Source: an uncultured Clostridium sp. (GTDB taxonomy: Bacteria; Bacillota; Clostridia; TANB77; CAG-508). From it: DNA of 42,792 nt. Both the position numbers and the translations under genes were made by a program. Shown here in pieces: positions 7,756-17,421 of this stretch. Each line of letters starts with the position of its first letter. The stretch's first letter is position 1. The notes beneath the pieces are model-generated. The model saw only the letters and a program-made list of their open reading frames with translations, ran no database searches and was not told the origin of the DNA. The stretch spans positions 1-42,792 of the forward strand of contig CAOKRC010000011.1 of the NCBI GenBank assembly GCA_948471035.1. The letters are read 5' to 3'.

Positions 7756-8805
7756 TTACTGTTCTAATTTTTCATCGCTTATATTACTTTCAAGTTTTTC
7801 TTGCTTTTTCTCTTTTAACTGGCTTATTATTACTACTATTGCACTAATTATTACAAATAAATAAAAGTTTATTCCTCTATTTAGTAATACTGCACTATTT
7901 ATCATTGTTTCTGGAAATACACTACTAAATATCTCAATAAAAGCACCTTCACTTACTCCAACTGCTCCTGGCGATGGAATTCCTGAAACTGATGCGAAAA
8001 CTAGTGCTTGTAGTGCTATTATTTTTAATATGCTATGTTCTGATAATCCAAGTGAACAATATGTCCAATATGTTATGCTATAATACAAAACAAATTGAAT
8101 TGCAGTAGTAAATAATACTTTTAACATAAGTAATCTGTTGTTCTTTATATATATACTACTTGCTTGATATTTTTCTAGTTCTTTTTCAAGTTTTTCTTGC
8201 TTTTCTTCTATTTTTCTAATTTTAAAAAATTTCATTATCTTTATTGCAATATTCACTAATCCTTTTGACATTCTTTTTGATAATATACTTATTAGCAATA
8301 GTGTTAATGCACTTAGGTTTAATCCAATCCCTACTATAAATAGTATAACTAATGCTTTATTTAAGTTTTGATAATTAAATATTACACTAACTAATGCAAA
8401 TCCTATTGTTATAATTTGCATACTTGTTAAATTAATTAGTAATGTTAAAGTGGAATTTGCAACTGATATATTATCTCTATGCATATAGTATATTTGCATA
8501 GGCTGACCTCCACTTGCAGCAGGTGTTATTGCACTAAAGAAAAATCCTATCAATGCATATTTAACATTATTAAAAAATGTACTCTTTTCCTCTAACGCTT
8601 TCAATGTTCTTCCTATATTTATTGCCTCACAAATAATATAAAGTACCATACATGCAATAGCTATAAATATAAATTCTATTTTTGCAGAAGCTACTATACT
8701 AAATATTTCTTTGGTATCTTGGTCTTTAAGTAATATATAAAATGTTAACATTATAAGCAATGCAAAAATTGTAAAATTTCTAAATAATTTCTTCTTCCCT
8801 TTCAT
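7756..8805 (-). CDS. Flippase-like integral membrane protein (LPG synthase TM / UPF0104 family)
   Basis: The product is 349 residues with about eight predicted membrane segments. Family landmarks are FFFSAITPAASGGQPMQIYYM near residue 90 and SGIPSPGAVGVSEGAFI near residue 275, as in the membrane domain of MprF and related flippase-like proteins. These proteins move or modify aminoacylated or glycosylated lipids across the membrane. The C-terminus is Lys/Glu rich and cytoplasmic. The neighbouring GT8 and acyltransferase operon on the same strand fits a role in glycolipid export, by inference. The ribosome binding site is weak. Confidence 0.82.
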   Translation of the reverse strand: MKGKKKLFRNFTIFALLIMLTFYILLKDQDTKEIFSIVASAKIEFIFIAIACMVLYIICEAINIGRTLKALEEKSTFFNNVKYALIGFFFSAITPAASGGQPMQIYYMHRDNISVANSTLTLLINLTSMQIITIGFALVSVIFNYQNLNKALVILFIVGIGLNLSALTLLLISILSKRMSKGLVNIAIKIMKFFKIRKIEEKQEKLEKELEKYQASSIYIKNNRLLMLKVLFTTAIQFVLYYSITYWTYCSLGLSEHSILKIIALQALVFASVSGIPSPGAVGVSEGAFIEIFSSVFPETMINSAVLLNRGINFYLFVIISAIVVIISQLKEKKQEKLESNISDEKLEQ

Positions 8806-8969
8806 TTTCTATTAAGACCTTCTTTATAATTTTTTCTTTTGAATTATATCAAACTTTAATCATATTTCAAATACATTTAATATAAAATTAAGAAATATAC
8901 TAGACTTTTATTTGTATTTTGTGTATGATATATCTATAAAATGAAAAAATAACTATGGAGGTAACTAAA

Positions 8970-9341
8970 ATGTCTAGATTTTTAAAAATATTTTTTATTA
9001 TAATCATTTTATTGATGATTATATTGCTTACTCTTTCCCAAGCAACTAGTATTGATATGAATTTAACAAATGACTTAAACACTACTAATAATACCAACAC
9101 TAATAGTTCCATTACTAATAATGAACTTAATCAAAATTTAACTAATTCATCACTTCAAAATAATGATACACTTATGAACCATGACACACAAACATATTAT
9201 CAATCTAGTACTACAGGGACTTTATCTAATTTACCTGAAGCAAACTTAGGACTTAGTAATATTTTATCTATTATTTTAATTGTTATAGGCATACTTCTTA
9301 TACTCCTTGCTATTGCAATACTTATTCGTTTAAAACATTAA
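8970..9341 (+). CDS. Small Asn/Thr-rich exported membrane-anchored protein
   Basis: The product is 123 residues from the ATG eight bases after GGAGG; an upstream in-frame ATG at 8955 overlaps that site. Residues 1-26 form a hydrophobic signal or anchor segment. Residues 30-85 are low-complexity Asn, Thr and Ser. Residues 96-120 form a second strongly hydrophobic helix ending RLKH. The topology predicts an extracellular loop held by two membrane helices. No family recognised. The next gene (9492) has similar architecture, and both are monocistronic with their own terminators. Confidence 0.65.
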   Translation: MSRFLKIFFIIIILLMIILLTLSQATSIDMNLTNDLNTTNNTNTNSSITNNELNQNLTNSSLQNNDTLMNHDTQTYYQSSTTGTLSNLPEANLGLSNILSIILIVIGILLILLAIAILIRLKH

Positions 9342-9380
9342 TATTATGCGTTATTTACAATTTTTTAATTGTAAAATTAT

Positions 9381-9420
9381 GGCTAAATCGTTATTTTATA
9401 ACAATTTAGTCTATTTTTTT
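9381..9420 (+). terminator. Rho-independent terminator
   Basis: Stem 9381-9394 pairs with 9398-9411 (one GU pair and one mismatch) around a TTT loop and is followed by a run of T at 9412-9420. It ends the 8970 gene. Confidence 0.8.
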
Positions 9421-9491
9421 ATGTATTAAATTGTAAAAAAAATTAATACTAATAAGGATTAAAAATCAAAATTTTATAGGAGGTACAAGCT

Positions 9492-9929
9492 ATGTTAAAG
9501 AAAATTGTAAGCCTACTTACTGTTGCCACTTTAGTATTCTTTACATCTAGTGTTTTTGCAGCTACTAATGAGGTTAAGGATTCTATGACTTCTGCTGGTA
9601 ACACAATTAGAAATGTAGTTGGTGGTGCTGAAAATGTCGTAGAAGATGCAGCAGGTGCAATTGGTAGTGGTGTTAGAGATATAGGAAATGCAGTTAGAGA
9701 TGGTGCAGAAGGATTTACAAATACTTTTGACAATAATGATGCTACAACATATAATGCTACAAGAACTACAGCAAGAACAGCTGCTGAAAGTACTACTGGT
9801 TCATTTTTAGGAATGAGTGCTAATACGTGGACTTGGTTCGTCTTAGCAATTGCTGCTATCGCTATAGTAGGTCTTGTTTGGTATTACGCAATGCAAAACA
9901 AAAACGAATATAACAATAACAATCATTAA
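9492..9929 (+). CDS. Secreted protein with amphipathic Val/Asn repeats and C-terminal anchor
   Basis: The product is 145 residues with AGGAGG eight bases before the ATG. A signal peptide spans residues 1-24 with an Ala-X-Ala-like end (SVFAAT). Residues 26-75 contain short repeats such as GNTIRNVVGGAENVVEDAAG and GVRDIGNAVRDG, likely amphipathic helices. A Thr/Ala-rich linker leads to a membrane helix at about residues 112-134 and a polar Asn/His tail. The design resembles small surface or spore-coat-associated proteins of clostridia, but I do not recognise a family. Confidence 0.7.
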   Translation: MLKKIVSLLTVATLVFFTSSVFAATNEVKDSMTSAGNTIRNVVGGAENVVEDAAGAIGSGVRDIGNAVRDGAEGFTNTFDNNDATTYNATRTTARTAAESTTGSFLGMSANTWTWFVLAIAAIAIVGLVWYYAMQNKNEYNNNNH

Positions 9930-9933
9930 TCAT

Positions 9934-9968
9934 AAAAAATCTATTAATTTTAAATTAATAGATTTTTT
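9934..9968 (+). terminator. Strong hairpin terminator
   Basis: A perfect 15-bp stem (9934-9948 with 9954-9968) has arms ending in A6/T6, so it can stop transcription in both directions. It directly follows the 9492 gene. Confidence 0.85.
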
Positions 9969-10062
9969 ATTGTATTTTTATGTAAAGTGTTGTATAATAT
10001 AATAGTAACTATTTACAATTATGTTTCAAGTCCTATGTTATATAGGCAGAAAGTGTGTATTT

Positions 10063-10425
10063 ATGGGTCTTTTTTTTAAAAAAGATGATTCAAACACTTA
10101 TGGGGGTTCTTATAATAGTACTCCTAACTCTTGGTCTTCTTTAAGTTCATCACAGGATGATACTCAGGATGATGAATATGATGATGAATATGATGCCGAA
10201 TATGATGATGAATATGATGCCGAATATGATATCGAGTTCAATCATGAACTATCAACTGGTGCACTTATTCTTAATATCATTGATGAAGACGGTAATTTTG
10301 CAGGATATGTCACTGTTTCTGCAACAAAGGATATAACAGTGTTACCGAGTGCATTTGGGGAATTTGACGAGGAAGACATAAGATATTTAGAAGAGAAAGC
10401 AACCAAATTTGCTAATTCTCTTTAA
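10063..10425 (+). CDS. Acidic-repeat cytoplasmic protein of unknown function
   Basis: The product is 120 residues from the ATG at 10063 (MGLFFKKDD). An upstream in-frame ATG at 10021 has no better ribosome site. Residues 15-38 are Ser/Asn/Gly rich. Residues about 39-61 are a run of DDEYD/DAEYD pentapeptides encoded by a short tandem DNA repeat. The C-terminal half is a compact alpha/beta region (GALILNIIDEDGNFAGYVTVSATKDI). No membrane segment. The acidic linker plus a small domain suggests a binding protein. The ribosome binding site is poor, so the exact start is uncertain. Confidence 0.6.
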   Translation: MGLFFKKDDSNTYGGSYNSTPNSWSSLSSSQDDTQDDEYDDEYDAEYDDEYDAEYDIEFNHELSTGALILNIIDEDGNFAGYVTVSATKDITVLPSAFGEFDEEDIRYLEEKATKFANSL

Positions 10426-10431
10426 GCGAAG

Positions 10432-10470
10432 GTGTTGTAAGATGGCAAAATATCTTACAACACTTTCTCA
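10432..10470 (+). terminator. Rho-independent terminator
   Basis: Arms 10432-10443 (GTGTTGTAAGAT) and 10452-10463 are exact complements, followed by TTTCT. It ends the acidic-repeat gene. Confidence 0.75.
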
Positions 10471-10536
10471 TTATATATTATCATTCTGTCTAACACTATT
10501 ATAACTAGTGTAAAAATATTTATTTATTTTTTATTC

Positions 10537-10565
10537 TTTACTTATTTAAGCATAGATGCTATAAT
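10537..10565 (+). promoter_or_regulatory. Sigma-A type promoter for smpB
   Basis: TTTACT at 10537-10542 and TATAAT at 10560-10565 are separated by 17 bases, 30 bases upstream of the smpB ATG. Confidence 0.6.
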
Positions 10566-10595
10566 CATTTATATATTAATAACAAGGAGAATACT

Positions 10596-11049
10596 ATGTC
10601 TAGTTTAACCTGCAAAAATCCTACTGCATATCATAATTATATAATAGAAGATAAATATGAAGCTGGTATTGTTTTATCGCGGAACAGAAATAAAGTCTAT
10701 TCGTGCTGGGAAAGTTAATTTAAAAGATAGTTATGCTATTTTAAAAAATGGCGAAATTTTTGTTTTAGGTATGCATATTAGCCCCTATGAACACGGAAAT
10801 ATCTTTAACAAAGACCCTCTTAGAAACAGAAAATTATTATTAACTAAACGTGAAATTAATAAATTAATTGGTCTTACTAAAGAAAAAGGTTATACATTAG
10901 TTCCTATTTCTTTATACTTTAAAGGAAGTATTGTAAAAATGGAATTAGGTGTTGGAAAAGGAAAAAAATTATATGATAAACGTGAAGACTTAGCTAAAAA
11001 AGATGCTAATAAACAAATTGCTATTAACTTAAAAAATAGAAATCGTTAA
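10596..11049 (+). CDS. smpB: SsrA-binding protein SmpB, read through a CGG +1 frameshift
   Basis: SmpB binds tmRNA and brings it to stalled ribosomes. ATG follows AAGGAG. Residues 1-28 read [26 protein letters not shown]. Codon 29 is CGG (10680-10682), after which the zero frame stops within about a dozen codons. Skipping the C gives [19 protein letters not shown], the SmpB core, continuing to the basic C-terminal tail [17 protein letters not shown] that mimics mRNA in the ribosome. Total is about 150 residues, normal for the family. The glycine produced at the shift is conserved in SmpB. The tmRNA gene lies at 39773. Either programmed +1 decoding or a disrupting insertion; nine similar sites in the window favour the former. 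Confidence 0.9.
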
Positions 11050-11110
11050 AATTTGTATAAGCCACAATACTTTTTCATACTAACAAGCGATGTTTAACGC
11101 TATCACAAAT

Positions 11111-11155
11111 AAAACTTCTCATATTATAAAAAAATTATATAATATGAGAAGTTTT
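11111..11155 (+). terminator. Terminator after smpB
   Basis: An 18-bp stem, 11111-11128 with 11138-11155, has an A-rich 5' arm base and a TTTTGTT tail. It lies 60 bases after the smpB stop. Confidence 0.8.
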
Positions 11156-11212
11156 GTTAGATTTGTATTTAAAATCTCGTACAAATTTAACTTAAGATAT
11201 CTATACCTATTA

Positions 11213-11247
11213 CAAAAAGATAGAGAATTTAATTCTCTATCTTTTTG
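11213..11247. terminator. Bidirectional terminator between smpB and a lipoprotein gene
   Basis: CAAAAAGATAGAGAA at 11213-11227 pairs exactly with 11233-11247. It has A-tract and T-tract edges and lies 23 bases beyond the stop of the convergent lipoprotein gene. Confidence 0.8.
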
Positions 11248-11269
11248 TATATACATAATTAAATCATTT

Positions 11270-11830
11270 TTATTTAAAAGATTTTACCATCTTATCTAAT
11301 TTTGGTTGTAAAGCTTCTGCATCTTTTTCTAATGAAACTATAGTTAGTGCATATGCTTTTTTATCTTTTACAACTAAAACTTGTGTACATTTCATACTAT
11401 ATCCAGATTGTGTTGCTATATAATCTAATTTAACAGCTTTTCTACCATTTAGATTTATATATTCTTTATTTATATCTCCTGAAATTGACATTTGTGCTTT
11501 TATTCCTTCTATAGAAAGATCTACATAGTTTTCAAATGAATAATTGCTAGGAAAATCAGCTGATACAACATTTACATTTGCTCCTAAAATTTCTGGATCC
11601 ATATAAGCTGTATTTCCTCCAGCTTTTTGTACAGTATAATTTGATGGATAATAGAATTCTATTCCTTCTACTTCTTCACATTTTGTATATCCTGTTAAAT
11701 CTTCATCTACAGTATATACTGCTAACCCTTCTAAATTATCATTTTCATTTGTGTTTCCACATCCTGTTAGTGATACTGCTAATATTATCATCATAGTAAT
11801 TAGCATAAGCATTTTCATTGTTTTTTTCAT
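11270..11830 (-). CDS. Lipoprotein, PsbP/DcrB-like
   Basis: The product is 186 residues with AGGGAGG before the ATG. A type II signal peptide spans residues 1-24 with lipobox SLTGC, so the mature protein is lipid-anchored outside the membrane. The body (GIEFYYPSNYTV..., AQMSISGDINKEYINLNGRKAVKLDY, ALTIVSLEKDAEAL) has the pattern of small beta-rich PsbP/DcrB-like extracytoplasmic domains in Gram-positive lipoproteins. Substrate or partner unknown. Monocistronic, with the shared terminator at 11213. Confidence 0.75.
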   Translation of the reverse strand: MKKTMKMLMLITMMIILAVSLTGCGNTNENDNLEGLAVYTVDEDLTGYTKCEEVEGIEFYYPSNYTVQKAGGNTAYMDPEILGANVNVVSADFPSNYSFENYVDLSIEGIKAQMSISGDINKEYINLNGRKAVKLDYIATQSGYSMKCTQVLVVKDKKAYALTIVSLEKDAEALQPKLDKMVKSFK

Positions 11831-11950
11831 CTCTTTGTTTCCTCCCTTTTTATTTTTTAATAATATATATTTTATATATTTTATATAATAGAAAACTTTT
11901 TTAAATTTCCTATTATGTAAAAACTTAAATAAATGTTTAGATGCTCTCCT

Positions 11951-12883
11951 TTATGCTTTATTATTTGAGCCAAACACATCTCTTATTTTGTGTTGTACAG
12001 TATTTTTTACTTCTTCTCTTGCAGGTTGCAAATATTTTCTTGGGTCAAATGCTCCTGGTTCTTCTACAAATACTTTTCTAATTTGTGCAGTAAGTGCAAG
12101 TCTTAAATCTGTATCTACATTTATTTTTGATACCCCATTTAAGCTTGCTTCATGTAACATTTCATCTGGAACTCCTTTTGCTCCTGGAATATCTGCTCCA
12201 TATTTATTACACATTTCTACAAGCTCAGGTATTACTGTTGATGCTCCATGTAATACTATTGGAGTATTTGGAATTAATTCCTTTATTTTAGCTAAAATAT
12301 CAAATCTTAGTTTTGCTTCACCTTTAAATTTATATGCTCCATGACTTGTTCCTATTGCAATTGCTAAAGAATCACATCCTGTTCTCTCTACGAATTCTTT
12401 TGCCTCTCTTGGATCTGTATACATTGCATCATCTTGAGACACATTTACATCATCTTCAATTCCTGCAAGTTTTCCAAGTTCAGCTTCTACAACAACTCCA
12501 TGTGCATGTGCATAATCTACTACTTTTTTTGTTATCGCTATATTTTCTTCAAAATCATATTTTGAACCATCAATCATAACAGATGTAAAACCTGCATCTA
12601 TACACATTTTACATGTTTCAAAATCTGGTCCATGGTCTAAATGAAGAGCTACTGGAATATTTGGTGCTTCTTGGCATGCAGCTTCAACCATTTTCATTAA
12701 ATAATTAATTCTTGCATATTTAATAGCACTTGATGATGCTTGTAAAATTACTGGTGAATTTTCTTCTTTTGCAGCATCTATAATTCCTTGTATAATTTCC
12801 ATATTATTTACATTAAATGCACCTATTGCATAATGTTCTTTTATTGACTTTTCAAACATTTCTTTAGTTGTTACAAGTGGCAT
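11951..12883 (-). CDS. fba: Class II fructose-bisphosphate aldolase
   Basis: The product is 310 residues with AAGGAGG before ATG (MPLVTTKEMFEKS). This zinc enzyme splits fructose 1,6-bisphosphate into DHAP and glyceraldehyde 3-phosphate. It carries the catalytic Asp and zinc His in VALHLDHGPDFETC (near residue 80), the second signature EAELGKLAGIEDD (near 134), KF..LRFD and LHGAST (near 213, zinc His and substrate loop), and NVDTDLRLA near 256. Length and order match the class IIB enzymes of clostridia. The 122-bp repeat lies in its upstream region in the opposite orientation. Single gene, not in an operon. Confidence 0.95.
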   Translation of the reverse strand: MPLVTTKEMFEKSIKEHYAIGAFNVNNMEIIQGIIDAAKEENSPVILQASSSAIKYARINYLMKMVEAACQEAPNIPVALHLDHGPDFETCKMCIDAGFTSVMIDGSKYDFEENIAITKKVVDYAHAHGVVVEAELGKLAGIEDDVNVSQDDAMYTDPREAKEFVERTGCDSLAIAIGTSHGAYKFKGEAKLRFDILAKIKELIPNTPIVLHGASTVIPELVEMCNKYGADIPGAKGVPDEMLHEASLNGVSKINVDTDLRLALTAQIRKVFVEEPGAFDPRKYLQPAREEVKNTVQHKIRDVFGSNNKA

Positions 12884-13005
12884 AAAAAAACCTCCTTAAC
12901 TTTTATTCACCAACTTATTTTATTTCTAAAAACTTAATCTGTCAAGACTAATTTGTCTATTTTTTATAATAATTATTTAATAGTTAATTTACGATTATCG
13001 TAATT

Positions 13006-13127
13006 AGCGTGAGTGTAGTAATATATTTATTTTTAAAAGTGGAGTACGTGGAATCTCCAGAGGCTATGACGAGTGTCGAAACTTTTCAAAATAAATATAT
13101 TACTATACGGAAGCAGATTGCAAACAA
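13006..13127 (+). repeat. 122-bp structured repeat, copy 1
   Basis: It shares its 122-base length and most of its sequence with 19595-19716. Long arms TAGTAATATATTTATTTT.AAAAGT pair with a mirrored 3' arm with a single mismatch. They enclose a variable core with a GGAG...CTCC hairpin, and AGCGTGAG and GGAAGC..ATTGCAAAC lie outside. It could be a MITE or a non-coding RNA on the plus strand. Confidence 0.8.
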
Positions 13128-13154
13128 GATAAATTAAATTGTAACAATTAGTTA

Positions 13155-14057
13155 TTATTTTATAATATTATAAAAATTCTTGAAACTATACCCTTGTTCT
13201 CTTAAATACGAAATAATCTCTGGTAATGCTTCATATGTTAGTATTTTATCTCCTGCATCATGCATTAAAATTACTACTGAACTTTTGCTTCCTACTGTAT
13301 CAATTGTATTTTGTATAATTGCTTCTTTAGTTTTTGCTCCTGCTGCATCACTACTTAATGCATTCCAATCTACATATGCTACATTATTATCATTTAATAA
13401 TGCTTTCGCTTCTGCTTTTATGCTGTTATACTTTCCTCCATTAGATCCTCCTGGAAATCTAAATAGATGCCCATCATAATCTGTTCCTAGAATTTCTCTT
13501 ACTATATCCCTAGTTTTATTATATTCATCTAATACCGCATTAGGGCTTGAATAAATTTCCCCATATACATGTGAATAACCATGATTTGCTATATAATGTC
13601 CTTCTAAGTATTCACGTTTTAACACTTCTGGATTAGACTCTGCTCTTGAACCTAAAACAAAAAATGTCGCTTTTATGTTCTCCTGTTTTAATAAATCTAA
13701 AATAAGAGGGGTTACAGATTTTGAAGGTCCATCATCAAAAGTAAGATATACTACTTTTTCTTGTGAATGGTATATATTACTCATTAATTCTTTTCCAGTA
13801 TCAGTATAAACAGGATTCACATTTACGCTTGTTACATGCTTTGTTTTTACTATATCACTTGTTTCTTTAACATTACTATTACTATCGTTACTACTATTAT
13901 CAATTACTATATTATTCCCCATGCTTTTTTTACTATGTTTAGCAATCATAATACCTGCTATCACACAAAAAGCCACTACTAATATAGCTATAACACTAAC
14001 AATTATAACCTTTTTCTTATTTATTTTTGGAGTTACTTCCATTAAATCATATATCAT
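13155..14057 (-). CDS. Membrane-anchored polysaccharide deacetylase (NodB family)
   Basis: The product is 300 residues from the ATG six bases after AAAGGTG. Residues about 15-42 form one membrane helix after a short cytoplasmic tail, followed by a Ser/Asn-rich linker. The NodB domain starts near residue 100: YLTFDDGPSKS (catalytic base and metal Asp), HGYSH (metal His pair), LFRFPGGSNGG and VILMHDAG. These are the five motifs of metal-dependent carbohydrate esterase 4 enzymes, which remove N-acetyl groups from peptidoglycan or related glycans outside the cell. Family members often act in sporulation or lysozyme resistance; which applies is not visible here. Confidence 0.9.
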   Translation of the reverse strand: MIYDLMEVTPKINKKKVIIVSVIAILVVAFCVIAGIMIAKHSKKSMGNNIVIDNSSNDSNSNVKETSDIVKTKHVTSVNVNPVYTDTGKELMSNIYHSQEKVVYLTFDDGPSKSVTPLILDLLKQENIKATFFVLGSRAESNPEVLKREYLEGHYIANHGYSHVYGEIYSSPNAVLDEYNKTRDIVREILGTDYDGHLFRFPGGSNGGKYNSIKAEAKALLNDNNVAYVDWNALSSDAAGAKTKEAIIQNTIDTVGSKSSVVILMHDAGDKILTYEALPEIISYLREQGYSFKNFYNIIK

Positions 14058-14140
14058 ATTTGTCACCTTTTAGCGAATTTTATATTTTACAAAGCTATTA
14101 TACACTAAAATTTTGAATTTTAGTAGTACTTTTTTGATTT

Positions 14141-16868
14141 TTATTCATCTTTCGCCGTATTAACTTTAAGCAACTTAAATATTTCCACAATAACAATTGG
14201 TGCAAATACTAGGCATATTACTTCTAATATATTTTCTACTGGTAATGCCCAAATACTAAAGATTTGTCTTAATACTGGAACAACTAGTATTGTAATCATT
14301 AATAATGCTGATACTAGTATTGCTCCTAATAATGTTTTATTATTAAATGGGTTTGTTTTAAATATTGAATTTTTGTTATCTCTTACATTAAATACATGTA
14401 CAAGCTGTGATAATGCTAAAACTGAAAACGCCATTGTTTGACCTATCTCTATTTTCACATGTTCCACATGCTCTTGTGTTCCAGAAATATTTGGTGTTGC
14501 AAGACCTACTAAAAATGCAATCAATGTAAGTACTCCTATCATAATACCTTGATATATTACTCTTCTTACCATTCCTTTTGTAAATATACCTTTTTTAGAA
14601 TCTATTGGCACTCTCTTCATAATATCTTTATTGCTTGGGTCAAATGCAAGTGCAAGTGCTGGAAGTGCATCTGTAACTAAATTAATCCATAGTATATGAA
14701 TTGGTAGTAATGGTTCTAATTCACTAACATTAGTTATTCCAAACCAATTCGCAAGAAGTGGTGTTATTAATATTGCAACAAATAATACTATAATTTCTCC
14801 AACATTACTTGATAATAAATATTGTATTGCTTTTAATATATTGTCATATATACGCCTTCCCTCTTCTACTGCTGATACTACTGTTGCAAAGTTATCATCT
14901 GTTAAAATTACATCTGCTGCTTCTTTTGCAACATCAGTTCCTACCATTCCCATTGCACAACCTATATCTGCTGTTTTTAATGCTGGTGCGTCATTTACTC
15001 CGGTCACCTGTCATTGCAACTATTTCTCCATTTTTTTGCCACGCTTTTACTATACGTACTTTATGTTCTGGTGATACTCTTGCATAAACTGAATATTTTC
15101 TAATATTTTTTGTTAATTCTTCATCAGTCATTCTCTCTAATTCTGCACCTGTTAACGCTTCTTTTTCATCTTCTAATATACCTAATGATTTAGCTATTGC
15201 AATAGCAGTTATTTTATGGTCTCCTGTTATCATAACTGTTTTAATTCCAGCTGTTTTACACTTTTCTACTGCAACACGTGCTTCTTCTCTTGGTGGGTCT
15301 ATCATTCCAACCATACCAATATATATTAATTCATTTTCCATATTAGCCATTTCAAGTTTTGTTGGCATATGGTCTAATTCTTTGTAACCAAAAGCAAGAA
15401 CTCTTAAAGCATTTTTTGCCATTTCTTCATTGTTCTTACCAATTTCTTTTTTATATTCTTCTAAATCAGTTTTTATTTCTCCATTTACAGTATAAGCAAT
15501 ACATTTACTTAATAATTCATCTACCCCACCTTTTGTATATACTATAAATTTATCACCTTGTTTATGAACTGTAGTCATTAACTTTCTATCTGAATCAAAT
15601 GGTATTTCTTCTACTCTTGGTAACTCTCCATATAATGCTGGGTTAAAGTCTAAATTAAATCCCATATCAATTAATGCAGTTTCTGTTGGGTCACCTGTAA
15701 GTTCATTGTTTGGACCTATCTTTGTATCATTACATAGCATACTTGCATGAATTAATTTCTTTAAATTTTCCTCTTCTGTGTATACAAAATCTACGCCAAA
15801 ATCTACTAATTTATTATTATAAAAAAGTTTTTTTACTGTCATTTTATTTTGTGTTAATGTTCCTGTTTTATCAGAACAAATTACTGTTGCACTTCCTAAA
15901 GTTTCAACTGCTGGAAGTTTTTTTACTATTGCATTTTTCTTTACCATTTTTTGCACGCCTATTGCAAGAACAATAGTAGAAACTGCAACTAATCCTTCTG
16001 GAATTGCTGCAACTGCTAAGCTAACCGCTGTCATAAACATATGAATTGGTTCTTTTCCATACAATAATCCTATAATAAAGATAATAGCACAAATAGCAAG
16101 TGCTGCTATTCCTAATGTTTTTCCTAATTTATTTAATTTTTCTTGTAATGGTGTAGTTGTTTCTTCTTGGTTATCAAGCATTGTGGCTATTTTTCCAACC
16201 TCTGTATTCATACCTGTTTCTACTACAATACCTTTTCCTCTGCCATAAGTAATTAAGCTAGAGGAAAATAACATATTAGTTCTATCTCCAATTCCAACAT
16301 TTTCATCATCTATTAATTCAGTTTGTTTTTCTACTGGCACAGATTCTCCTGTTAATGCTGATTCTTGTGATTTTAAATTTACCGTCTCTATTATCCTTAA
16401 ATCTGCTGGTATATAGTCCCCTGTCTCTAATACTACAATATCTCCTGGCACTAATAGTTTTGATGGTATAACTTCTAATTTACCATTTCTAATTACTTTT
16501 GATGCGTGGTCACTTAATTTTTGTAAAGCCTCTAGTGATTTTTCTGCTTTACTTTCTTGTGCAACCCCAATAATGGCATTTAAAATAACTACTATTAAAA
16601 TAATAATAGTATCTGTAATACCTTCTCCTTCTTTGATTCCTACAATTCCTGAAACAATTGCTGCTATTATTAATACTATAATCGTAAAATCCTTGAATTG
16701 TTCTAAAAACTTTTGAAATAAAGTTTTTTTCTTTTTTGCTTTTAATTCATTTAACCCATACTTCTCCTTAGCTACTTCCACTTGTTCGTCTGTTAATCCA
16801 TTTTTTAAATCTGTTCCAAGCTCATTTTTAACTTCTTCACAAGATTTGCTAAACCAGTTCTCTTTCAC
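14141..16868 (-). CDS. P-type Ca2+ ATPase, read through a CGG +1 frameshift
   Basis: The pump has about 909 residues and ten membrane segments. The GTG start (KENWFSKS..) follows GGGAGAG; an ATG five codons upstream is possible. It contains [12 protein letters not shown], the PEGL segment typical of Ca2+ pumps, the phosphorylation site [23 protein letters not shown] and [14 protein letters not shown]. The hinge motif MTGD is followed by CGG (15002-15000), after which the zero frame stops in two codons. Skipping C gives [13 protein letters not shown], the near-invariant GDGxND motif, then six C-terminal helices with [16 protein letters not shown]. Arg instead of Gly here would be expected to kill the enzyme. 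Confidence 0.92.
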
Positions 16869-17011
16869 AAAAATCTCTCCCATCTTTATAAATAATTATT
16901 TCTCGATGTCTACATTTATCTTAATCTCTTATTTTTTAATCTAATAACAATTTTTTCTAATTATATATATTATGGACAAAATAGAAAATTTTATTTCCTA
17001 CTGTATAAAAC

Positions 17012-17062
17012 AAGACCTCTAAATAAACTTCTTATTTTTAAAGAAATTTATTTAAAAGTCTT
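17012..17062. terminator. AT-rich hairpin after tRNA-Trp
   Basis: AAGAC..TAAATAAA..CTTC pairs with GAAATTTATTTA..GTCTT across 17012-17062. On the minus strand it lies about 170 bases beyond the tRNA 3' end. Apart from this the 365-base gap 16869-17233 shows nothing I recognise. Confidence 0.5.
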
Positions 17063-17233
17063 GCTTACTTAATATATATCAAGTTTACTAACCAGATAAA
17101 CTATCGCGATTGTTGATTAGTAATTAAAAAGCTACTCCCTTTTAATATATTGAATTTTTCTTAATATTCTATGTACTTTTTAGATAAAAATGAAAAGTTA
17201 ACAATAGAAAATCTTTTTTTATTTAAAAAACTT

Positions 17234-17309
17234 TGGCAGGGGTACTAAGACTCGAACTCAGACTTGTGGTTTTGGAGACCATCGTGCTAACCATTGACAC
17301 TATACCCCT
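17234..17309 (-). tRNA. tRNA-Trp (CCA)
   Basis: On the minus strand, acceptor AGGGGTA pairs fully with TACCCCT, discriminator G is followed by an encoded CCA end, and the T-loop is TTCGAGT. The anticodon loop is CTCCAAA, giving anticodon CCA. The base of the anticodon stem has an A-C mismatch. The D-arm is GTG..CAC. Confidence 0.93.
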
Positions 17310-17421
17310 ATGTATGAATATAATATTAGCATAAAATTTCTAACTTTGCAATAGTTTAGTAGGAAATTTTTAGTAAAAATAATGTGTTCGTATTAAGTAC
17401 TTATGCTATACCTTACTTATC

